Under the pieces are notes generated by a model. The model was not told where the DNA came from and did no database searches. It was given only the letters and a program-made list of their open reading frames with translations. A stretch of DNA of 8,949 nt, from NCBI GenBank assembly GCA_958346165.1, contig CATVQO010000053.1:1-8949 (forward strand), written 5' to 3'. Shown in pieces: positions 1-5,539 of this stretch (position 1 is its first letter; each line of letters opens with the position of its first letter). The translations under genes and the position numbers were made by a program. This stretch comes from an uncultured Collinsella sp. Lineage in GTDB: Bacteria > Actinomycetota > Coriobacteriia > Coriobacteriales > Coriobacteriaceae.

Positions 1-341
1 TGCTCGTGGCGCATCGCTGGGAGATCGAGGACGGCAAGCTCGACACCGCGTGCGTTAAGGCGTTTCGCGTGCCGGCGGGTACGGTCGTCGAAGTCTTCAA
101 CACCACGCTTCACTACACGCCGTGCATGGTCGACGATGGGGGCTTCCAGGTGATGGTGGCGCTGCCCGCCGGCACCAACGGCCCGCGCCCCGAGGCCGCA
201 ACCGACATGCCTGCCGCCGGTGACAGCTACTGCTATTGGAAGGCCGACAAGTGGGTTCTCTGCCATGCTGACAGCCCCAAGGCTGCCGAAGGTGGCTACG
301 TAGGCCTCATCGGTAAGAACCTCGACATCACCGTGGACTAG
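1..341 (+). CDS. DUF4867-like protein, 3' part only
   Basis: This is the C-terminal part of a gene whose beginning lies left of the window. The frame is open from the first bases (a CTC codon precedes the GTG at 6), and the readable 110 or so residues begin in the middle of a domain, so the GTG at 6 is probably an internal valine. The segment has a run like AFRVPAGTVVEVFNTTLHYTPC, then a 'VALPAGTNGP' turn, a 'KADKWVLCHAD' strand and a final 'GGYVGLIGKNLDI' strand. From memory this matches the C-terminal half of DUF4867, a cupin-like beta-rich family of unknown biochemical role often found near sugar-catabolism genes. No signal peptide or membrane segment is visible in this part. The gene ends with TAG at 339-341, six bases before a strong palindrome that could end its transcript. 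The family call comes from remembered sequence pattern only. Confidence 0.6.
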   Translation, partial: LVAHRWEIEDGKLDTACVKAFRVPAGTVVEVFNTTLHYTPCMVDDGGFQVMVALPAGTNGPRPEAATDMPAAGDSYCYWKADKWVLCHADSPKAAEGGYVGLIGKNLDITVD

Positions 342-346
342 CGCAT

Positions 347-397
347 CGCCCCAAACCACCACAAAGGTGCCTGTCCCCTTTGCGGTGGTTTGGGGCG
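347..397. repeat. 21-bp imperfect palindrome, REP-like; possible terminator
   Basis: Arms at 347-367 and 377-397 pair over 21 positions with one A-C mismatch (361/383), closing on a 9-base loop, TGCCTGTCC. The left arm begins CGCCCCAAACCACC and the right arm ends GGTGGTTTGGGGCG. No T-run follows (GGGCGGATAT), so it is not a classic Rho-independent terminator, although such a stem could end or stabilise the DUF4867-like transcript. The loop with its flanks (AGGTGCCTGTCCCCTTTG) is of a kind I remember recurring between genes in Collinsella and in REP-type elements of other bacteria. Repetition elsewhere in the genome cannot be seen from this window. Confidence 0.7.
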
Positions 398-495
398 GGC
401 GGATATCGGGAAGTGCCAGACGGGGGAGGCTGCCGGGCGCCTTGCCGTCTGCGGATTTTGGGACATGCGGCCCGCTTTTTCGACCCATCTGTCGG

Positions 496-501
496 TACAC
501 T
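496..501 (+). promoter_or_regulatory. Candidate -10 box for the signalling operon
   Basis: TACACT lies 9 bases before the ATG at 511. A transcript would start about 7-9 bases after the box, at or just before that ATG, so translation could be leaderless or nearly so. No Shine-Dalgarno sequence precedes 511, which fits. No convincing -35 hexamer is visible at 16-18 bases spacing; the nearest T-rich run is TTTTTC at 476-481. The call is tentative. Confidence 0.3.
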
Positions 502-510
502 AAAAGCACT

Positions 511-2364
511 ATGGGTACCCGCGAGCGACATATCGGCCACGCGGCCGCCCGATCCGCTCCCGTGGCGGATCCCAGGGGCGGCAGGCTCTTCGCCATGCCG
601 CGATTCCTTGTTGGCATAACACATCAGGTGTACCGCCACCGCGTCTTTGCTATCGCCGGCGCCATCACCGCGCTGTTCCTCATGCTTTTGGCAGTCTTGC
701 CGGCGTTGTTCGCCTTCGACCCCAAACTTTCTAGCGCCGTGCCCGCCTATAGCGAGGTGTCCGAAGAGGTCGTGGATGTGCTCGTCCATTCGAGCTCTCT
801 CCCGCTGCTTGTCGCCGCAATTGTATTTTCGATCTGGGGCGTATCGGTCTATCTGCGCTGTTTGGACTATGTGTTGCGCCGCCGCCTTGTTGCCGTCGCC
901 ACCATCTGCGCCCTGTGGATGATCGAAGTCATTCTCAAGTACAAGTCGTTCACGCCGTTCTATGCCACCGTGCTGTGGTACCTGTACTACGTGCCCATGA
1001 CGCTCATTCCGCTGCTCTACCAGCTCTGCGGCCTGCGCCTTGCGGGCCTGGAGCAACACCGCCTGGGTCGCCGCTACTGCGCTGCACTGTGGATTGTGGC
1101 CATCCTGCTTATCGGATTTGTGCTCACTAACGATGTTCACCAGCAGGTCTTCCGCTTTGACCGTACAAGCGACACCTGGAGCAACGATTACACGTACGGC
1201 TGGGGTTATTTCGCCGTCCTCGTGTGGACGGCCTTTGACTTCGTGGCCTTTTTTATCTTGGTTGGTCGGTCCTCGTCCTTTCGCATCCAGCGTTTCTCGG
1301 GCACGGCGGCGCTCGTACTGCTGGGTGGCGCATTCTTTGCCATCTCGTATGCCTTACGCGTGCCCTGGGCATGGAGGCTCAACTTTTCGCTTGTCTATTG
1401 CGTCCTGTGCGTGGTGGCGATGGAAATCTGTCTCGATTGCGGTGTCATTCCGTCGTATCACGACATCGCCGGCATCTTCGACACCTTGCCGCTCGACCTC
1501 AAAGTTCTAACGCGCGACCTGCAGGAGGTCTATGCCACGCCGGTGTCAAAGCCAATGCCGGCGGGCGTGTGCGAAGAGCTGCGAGCCCAGGAACACGGGC
1601 ATGCCCATGCCTTTGCCGTGGAGTCCAATCCCGATGTAATGTACCGAGCCTTTCCACTGCTGGGCGGATCGGCCCTGCTTGCCCAAGACGTGTCGGATCT
1701 CAACGAGCTCAATCGCGAACTGGCACATCGTCGTATGGAGCTGCAGCGTCAAAATGAGCTGCTCGCCGCCGACTACGACCTTAAGACGCACCTGGCAGAC
1801 CAAGAGGCCGAGACCTTGCTGGTCCAAGACGTGGACCAGGCGCTTGCCCGCGCGCTCGAAGGGATGTACGACCTGCTGAGCTCGCTACCGCCGTTGACCG
1901 ATGAATCGTCTTCGCACGAGCGTTACCGCATGCTGCAGCGCGCCAAGATGCTCGTCGCCTATTGCAAGCGCAAGGGGTCGCTCACGTTGGCACAGCACGG
2001 GGAGAGCGGTTTTGATCGCGACCGCATTCAGCTCATTGCCAACGAGCTCGCAAGCGACCTGCGCACCATCGATATCGATTGCGCCTCGATTATCGCCATA
2101 CGGCGCCCGATGCACGCCAGTACGGTAAGCGCCCTGTACGACTGCGTGTATGACTTTGCGTTTTTTGCCTACACCACCGACCATCCGGCGCTTATGTATC
2201 ACTTGGGCGATCATGACCGATGCAGTGTCGAGCTGCGTGCCGCGCTTTTTCCAACGATGATGCAGATCTTTCGCAGACGCCCGCTGCGCAAGAGCTCGAA
2301 AGCGCTCTGCAAGGGCGCAACGTGGCATACCGCCTTGAGGGCGAGCCCGGCCAGCTGCGCATGA
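511..2364 (+). CDS. Multi-TM sensor, degenerate histidine kinase (frameshifted near 3' end)
   Basis: Numbering is from the ATG at 511. A second plausible start is the ATG at 595 (residue 29); neither has a good ribosome binding site. Seven or eight hydrophobic segments lie at roughly 45-68, 97-115, 126-142, 152-174, 190-208, 231-252, 264-283 and 290-308. The LTNDVHQQVF stretch near 205-214 resembles the 7TM sensor region of histidine kinases (HisKA_7TM type). A PAS-like linker follows (about 320-395), then a coiled coil (about 396-434). Where a NarL-type kinase has its HD..GQ box, this protein reads DVDQALARAL (440-449), so Asp442 seems to replace the histidine. No N box or GxG box is readable. 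The open frame gives 617 residues, but after residue 580 it turns into an Arg-rich tail. The sensible C-terminus lies in the -1 frame (2253-2393). This is probably a pseudokinase acting with the kinase encoded next. Confidence 0.75.
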   Translation: MGTRERHIGHAAARSAPVADPRGGRLFAMPRFLVGITHQVYRHRVFAIAGAITALFLMLLAVLPALFAFDPKLSSAVPAYSEVSEEVVDVLVHSSSLPLLVAAIVFSIWGVSVYLRCLDYVLRRRLVAVATICALWMIEVILKYKSFTPFYATVLWYLYYVPMTLIPLLYQLCGLRLAGLEQHRLGRRYCAALWIVAILLIGFVLTNDVHQQVFRFDRTSDTWSNDYTYGWGYFAVLVWTAFDFVAFFILVGRSSSFRIQRFSGTAALVLLGGAFFAISYALRVPWAWRLNFSLVYCVLCVVAMEICLDCGVIPSYHDIAGIFDTLPLDLKVLTRDLQEVYATPVSKPMPAGVCEELRAQEHGHAHAFAVESNPDVMYRAFPLLGGSALLAQDVSDLNELNRELAHRRMELQRQNELLAADYDLKTHLADQEAETLLVQDVDQALARALEGMYDLLSSLPPLTDESSSHERYRMLQRAKMLVAYCKRKGSLTLAQHGESGFDRDRIQLIANELASDLRTIDIDCASIIAIRRPMHASTVSALYDCVYDFAFFAYTTDHPALMYHLGDHDRCSVELRAALFPTMMQIFRRRPLRKSSKALCKGATWHTALRASPASCA

Positions 2365-2393
2365 TCGTCTTGATGCCGAGGGCGGGTGAGTGA
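2253..2393 (+). other. Out-of-frame true 3' end of the degenerate kinase gene
   Basis: Immediately after the T5 run at 2246-2250, the -1 frame reads NDDADLSQTPAAQELESALQ, then GRNVAYRLEGEPGQLRMIVL and MPRAGE, ending with TGA at 2391-2393. This looks like the end of a degenerate HATPase domain. Its last strand, QLRMIVLMP, parallels TLTVSIPL at the end of the next kinase. One extra T in the run, or a -1 ribosomal slip on TTT, joins it to the upstream frame as ALFSNDD. The restored protein would be about 627 residues. Its TGA would share GTGA (2390-2393) with the next gene's GTG start, the same coupled arrangement as at the next junction. The cause could be a sequencing error, a recent mutation, phase variation or programmed frameshifting. 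Confidence 0.75.
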
Positions 2394-3889
2394 CGATGCA
2401 GATTTCGCTCATTCTTCCCCAAATCGTTGCGCTCGATGTTGTCTTTGCCCTGGCTGCGTGTCTGCAGACGATCCACGTCCCGCTCATCGCATCGCGCCGC
2501 TCGTCCTATAGCCGTAAGGTGATTTGTGCCTACGAGGCGAGCCTTGTGCTTCACCTAATTATTTCGGCGCTCATCTTGTTCGCGTCGTCTGGCTCATATC
2601 TGGTGGCGCCGCTTGACGTTTGCGCCAGGGCAATGGGCGGAGCGTTGTGGCTCAATGCCGTGATCTTTGCCTACGGCATGGTGCTTATGGTGCACTATCG
2701 TCGCCCCGTCATGCTGGCCGAACTGTTGCTCGTTGCCGCCGTGACACCGCCGGTGGTTTTTGCCATGGGCTCGGCGTGGACCACGGTCCTTATCGCAGAG
2801 GGAGCGTTTTTCCTGTTCCGCTCCATTGCGGCGCTCTTGATGGATGTCCGCAACCGCCAGGAGGATATCACCGCGTTCTCGACGATCGAAACCATCAACG
2901 TGATTCCCGTGGGCATCCTGTATCTGGACCCGAGGGGCCGTCCGCTGCTCATGAACCGCTGCATGCGAAAAAACCTGGTGGAGCTTCATATGCCCACCGA
3001 CCTAGGCGATATGAGCGGTACATGGAACGACCTGCGCAAACTCAGCATGCAAATGCCCGAAAGCAGCCAGAACCGCGTGCGGATTAATCTGGACCGCTTT
3101 GGTGAGGCGCGCGTTGTGGTCGAGGTTTCTCCCGCCGAGATTCGCTTGTTCGTGCACGATGACGTTATGGTTTCGGGCCGCCTCTTCGAGCGCATTATCG
3201 GTCTGGATGTAACAGAGTATGCGCATGCCCATGATCGCCTGGCGCAAGCCAACCACCTGCTTGAGCTTGCGGGCCAAGAGCTCCAAGCCCAGATCGAAGA
3301 AGTCAAAAAAGTTGCTGACAATGCGGCCTATCTGCGTATGCGCGCTCGCGTGCACGACGTGATCGGGCAGCGCCTGTCCATTCTCCATCGTTATCTGGAG
3401 GAAGGGCGCCTGGATGACGAGTCACTCGAGCAGATCGACCCGCTGCTGCGCTCAATCGCTGCCGATCTGCGCAGCGGGGGCGACAGCGAACCGGCAGAGC
3501 AACTGGGCGATATCGTCCATGCCTTTGGCCTGGTGAGCGTGCAGATCGATGTGGAGGGCGAGCTGCCAAACGACGCGCGTGTCGCCGCAGCATTTTTGCA
3601 GATTATCCGCGAAGCCTCGACCAATGCCACCAAGCATGCACAGGCCCATCAGGTCCATGTGCGCCTGTGGCAGGAGGGGACAGAAGACGGCGCTGTCGCG
3701 CGGATGGTCGTTTCTAACGACGGCGCGCCTGCACCCGTATCGTATCGCGAGGGAACGGGTATCCCAGGTATGAGGCATGTCGCACAGAATCTGGGCGGCA
3801 GCCTGGAAGTCCACACCGCCCCGCCCTTCACGCTTACGGTGTCCATCCCGCTCGCCTCCAGCGCCACGGCCCAAAGGAGAAGTTCATGA
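2390..3889 (+). CDS. Membrane sensor histidine kinase, NarL/LuxR-associated class
   Basis: This is the catalytic kinase of the operon. It has 499 residues counted from the GTG at 2390, with GAGGG at 2378-2382 as a possible binding site. The ATG at 2396 is an equally possible start. Five hydrophobic segments (about 8-30, 47-68, 81-102, 106-127, 131-151) form a membrane sensor region. A PAS-like segment follows (IPVGILYLDPRGRPLLMN, 172-189), then a coiled coil (about 279-310). The dimerisation box reads RARVHDVIGQRLSIL with His322 as the predicted phosphoacceptor. The ATPase domain keeps an N box (REASTNATKHA, Asn412) and a G box (GTGIPGM, 455-461), followed by a final beta strand, TLTVSIPL. 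This matches the HisKA_3 plus HATPase_c layout of kinases that phosphorylate LuxR-type regulators. The gene's stop overlaps the regulator's start as ATGA (3886-3889). The signal sensed cannot be inferred. Confidence 0.9.
   Translation: MTMQISLILPQIVALDVVFALAACLQTIHVPLIASRRSSYSRKVICAYEASLVLHLIISALILFASSGSYLVAPLDVCARAMGGALWLNAVIFAYGMVLMVHYRRPVMLAELLLVAAVTPPVVFAMGSAWTTVLIAEGAFFLFRSIAALLMDVRNRQEDITAFSTIETINVIPVGILYLDPRGRPLLMNRCMRKNLVELHMPTDLGDMSGTWNDLRKLSMQMPESSQNRVRINLDRFGEARVVVEVSPAEIRLFVHDDVMVSGRLFERIIGLDVTEYAHAHDRLAQANHLLELAGQELQAQIEEVKKVADNAAYLRMRARVHDVIGQRLSILHRYLEEGRLDDESLEQIDPLLRSIAADLRSGGDSEPAEQLGDIVHAFGLVSVQIDVEGELPNDARVAAAFLQIIREASTNATKHAQAHQVHVRLWQEGTEDGAVARMVVSNDGAPAPVSYREGTGIPGMRHVAQNLGGSLEVHTAPPFTLTVSIPLASSATAQRRSS
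3875..3879 (+). promoter_or_regulatory. Ribosome binding site of the response regulator, inside the kinase gene
   Basis: AGGAG lies 6 bases before the ATG at 3886 and within the last codons of the kinase gene. Together with the ATGA overlap it fixes the regulator start and suggests translational coupling. Confidence 0.75.
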
Positions 3890-4506
3890 TTCGCGTGTTA
3901 ATCGTCGAAGACCAGGCTATCTTGCGCGAGAGCCTCGCGCGCTCCGTCGGTGACCAGCCCGACATGACGGTTGTTGCCGCGATCGCCGACGCCTCGGATG
4001 CCTTGGACGTTGTGCTTAAGGAGCGCCCGGACATGATACTGATGGACGTGTGCACCGAGCACGATTCCAACGGCATCGTGGCGGCGGCGCGCATCAAAGA
4101 ACAACTGCCCGAGTGCCGCGTCATTATCATGACGGGTATGCCCGAAATCACCTTTGTGGACCAGGCACGCGAGGCGGGCGTCGACAGCTTTGTGTACAAG
4201 AACGTCGGTATCGACGAGCTTTTCGCCGTGATGCGCTCCACGCTGGCGGGTTACTGCACGTTTCCCAAGCCGCCCGAGAGCATCTTCTCGGGCACGGCGG
4301 CCCTCGACGATGTCGAGCTGTCGATCTTGCGCCTTGCCTGCGAGGGTAAAAGCCGCCGCGAGATCGCGGCCGAGCTGTTTATGAGCGAGGGCACCATCAA
4401 ACGCCGCATCTCGGAGATTCTCAATAAGACCGGCTACGACAACATCATGCGCTTGGCCGTGCGCGCAGTAACGGAGGGCAGCATCGTTCCCAACATGGAG
4501 CGCTAG
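3886..4506 (+). CDS. Response regulator, receiver plus LuxR-type HTH
   Basis: This 206-residue protein is the expected partner of the kinase directly upstream. The receiver domain (about 1-120) has the acidic pair Glu8/Asp9, the predicted phosphorylated Asp54 (ILMDV), Thr83 at the end of beta 4 and Lys105 (VYKN) in beta 5, so all canonical positions are filled. The LuxR/GerE helix-turn-helix (about 139-198) reads DVELSILRLACEGKSRREIA, followed by AELFMSEGTIKRRISEILNK, with the usual recognition-helix pattern. Phosphorylation would be expected to promote dimerisation and DNA binding. The target genes are unknown, because no operator repeat could be recognised near this operon or near the minus-strand genes. 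The start is fixed by AGGAG at 3875-3879. Length and layout are normal for the NarL/FixJ family. A strong terminator hairpin follows 27 bases after the stop. Confidence 0.93.
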   Translation: MIRVLIVEDQAILRESLARSVGDQPDMTVVAAIADASDALDVVLKERPDMILMDVCTEHDSNGIVAAARIKEQLPECRVIIMTGMPEITFVDQAREAGVDSFVYKNVGIDELFAVMRSTLAGYCTFPKPPESIFSGTAALDDVELSILRLACEGKSRREIAAELFMSEGTIKRRISEILNKTGYDNIMRLAVRAVTEGSIVPNMER

Positions 4507-4533
4507 CGCTCGTTACGCATCGGCATAAAGCGG

Positions 4534-4564
4534 CGGGGCCGCAGGATCAACTCCTGCGGCCCCG
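4534..4564. terminator. Strong hairpin terminator, probably bidirectional
   Basis: A perfect 13-bp GC-rich stem (4534-4546 CGGGGCCGCAGGA with 4552-4564) closes on the loop TCAAC. It sits in the 110-base gap between the regulator's stop (4506) and the convergent lipoprotein gene's stop (4617). On the plus strand only TCT follows. On the minus strand the stem is followed by CCGCTTTATG, a slightly better T-rich tail. It probably serves both transcripts. Nothing else is visible in the gap. Confidence 0.75.
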
Positions 4565-4616
4565 TCTGGCATGTGCGCGGATGTGTCCGCCAATCCGCGG
4601 CTATCGGTGTCTGCCG

Positions 4617-5459
4617 TTACGCGATGGTTGCGCTGTAGGAGGCGACGTCCTCGTAGGAATCGGTCAGGTAGGCGTCGATGCCGATGGTCGTATTGACCAG
4701 GTCGTCAAGGCTGTCAAGTTCGCCGCTCGAGAACGTGAACTCCTCGGTGGCGTTGGTGCCAGGCATCAAGTTAGCCGAGAACCAGGGTTCCTTCATGGTG
4801 CCGTTGACGTTGGTCTTGCCGGAGGGAGCGTAGAAGGTCAGGTCCTTGTCGCTCTTGTTGGTGATGTTGACGACAAAGCCGATGTCGCCCCAGTCATCCT
4901 TGAATTTCTCGGTGATGGTGATGGTGCACAGATCGTCATCGGCGACGGTGACGGCGGGGGAGATTTCGACGTTCTGGACATCGTCGTCTTCGACGGCCTC
5001 ATCGATCTCCTCTTCCTTCTCGGCGTTCTCGCGATCCTTCTTCACCGTACCGGACAGATCCTTGTCGGACTTGGTGAAGATAAGCTTGTCGTCTTCCATT
5101 TTAAGGACGAGCTTGCCATCCTCGAGCGTCATATCCTGCGATTCGCCTTCGGCAGTGATGGTTGCGGTTGTGGCATCCTTGGCCTCCCACTTAAGGTCGA
5201 TGACCTCAAGGAACAGGTCGAGGGCGCCCGTGCCGTCCTCATCGAGGACTAGGATACAGTGGACGCCCCCCTCCTCGAGCATATCCATGTACTCGTCGGT
5301 CAGCTCTTCGCCCTCTACGGTTCCACCCGAGAACTTCCAGCTGCCGACGAAGTCGGCCTTGGGGTCCTTGCCGCCGCCGCTGCAGCCTGTCAGGGCAAAG
5401 GCGAGCGCCAGGACGCATGTCAGGAATGCGAGTGCGGACTTTTTGAACGTTGTCTTCAT
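4617..5459 (-). CDS. Secreted lipoprotein with lipocalin-like and C-terminal beta domains
   Basis: This 280-residue predicted lipoprotein starts at the ATG at 5459, chosen for the near-perfect AAGGAGGA just upstream and because a signal peptide begins there. The N-terminus has Lys6-Lys7, a hydrophobic core (9-23) and a lipobox, LTGC, with Cys26 as the lipidation site. It would therefore be anchored on the outer face of the membrane. Residues about 33-145 look like a small beta-barrel domain seen in many Firmicutes and Coriobacteriia lipoproteins: FVGSWKFSGG near the start, LVLDEDGTGALDL, ATITAEGESQDMTLEDGKLV and KLIFTKSDKDL. An acidic linker (EKEEEIDEAVEDDD) follows. The C-terminal domain (about 165-280) has an FVVNITNKSDKDLTFYA strand, reminiscent of DUF4352-like or Ig-like secreted domains. 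No enzyme motif is seen and the function is unknown. It lies 80 bases downstream of the SPFH gene on the same strand and may be co-transcribed or have its own promoter. Confidence 0.85.
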   Translation of the reverse strand: MKTTFKKSALAFLTCVLALAFALTGCSGGGKDPKADFVGSWKFSGGTVEGEELTDEYMDMLEEGGVHCILVLDEDGTGALDLFLEVIDLKWEAKDATTATITAEGESQDMTLEDGKLVLKMEDDKLIFTKSDKDLSGTVKKDRENAEKEEEIDEAVEDDDVQNVEISPAVTVADDDLCTITITEKFKDDWGDIGFVVNITNKSDKDLTFYAPSGKTNVNGTMKEPWFSANLMPGTNATEEFTFSSGELDSLDDLVNTTIGIDAYLTDSYEDVASYSATIA

Positions 5460-5463
5460 GGTG

Positions 5464-5471
5464 TCCTCCTT
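5464..5471 (-). promoter_or_regulatory. Strong ribosome binding site of the lipoprotein gene
   Basis: Read on the minus strand this is AAGGAGGA, four bases before the ATG at 5459. It decides the start against the longer upstream open frame (to 5696), which would run into the SPFH gene. It predicts efficient translation. Confidence 0.8.
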
Positions 5472-5498
5472 CATCGAACGAAACCCATAGAAGCAAAT

Positions 5499-5520
5499 GC
5501 GGGGGTGGCGGATCCCCCGC
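5499..5520 (-). terminator. Possible hairpin terminator after the SPFH gene
   Basis: A 7-bp stem (GCGGGGG at 5499-5505 with CCCCCGC at 5514-5520) has an 8-base loop. On the minus strand it is followed by ATTTGCTTCTATG, a weak T-rich tail. It lies 20 bases after the SPFH stop codon and before the lipoprotein's binding site. It may end or attenuate the operon, or simply be a 5' leader structure of the lipoprotein mRNA. Confidence 0.4.
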
Positions 5521-5539
5521 TCATTACCAGTTAGGGGCG

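Larger units (their letters stand above)
342..510. other. Gene-free spacer with palindrome, second hairpin and possible promoter
   Basis: Apart from the 347-397 palindrome and the candidate -10 box, this stretch contains a second, weaker hairpin at 417-451. CAGACGG (417-423) pairs with CCGTCTG (445-451), an inner AGGC/GCCT stem sits at 427-430 and 439-442, and GGATTTTGGG follows. It could be a leader or terminator-like structure. Open frames crossing the stretch overlap the palindrome and show no coding character. Confidence 0.5.

Noticed and set aside
367..510. Upstream extension of the first sensor gene to position 367
   Set aside because: It would begin inside the palindrome and encode a Gly/Arg-rich stretch without a binding site. 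The ATGs at 511 and 595 sit better relative to the first TM segment.
328..1140. A 270-codon open frame on the minus strand opposite the first sensor gene
   Set aside because: It runs through the palindrome and is Gln/Arg/His-rich with no domain. The plus strand encodes clear TM segments.
2192..2554. Possible separate small genes on the minus strand around the frameshift and gene junction
   Set aside because: They have no binding sites or domains, and the plus-strand reading explains the region once the -1 shift is allowed.
4581..5252. A plus-strand open frame opposite the lipoprotein gene
   Set aside because: It mirrors the acidic lipoprotein sequence as a Gly/Asp/Val-rich product. The lipoprotein has a signal peptide, a lipobox and a perfect binding site.
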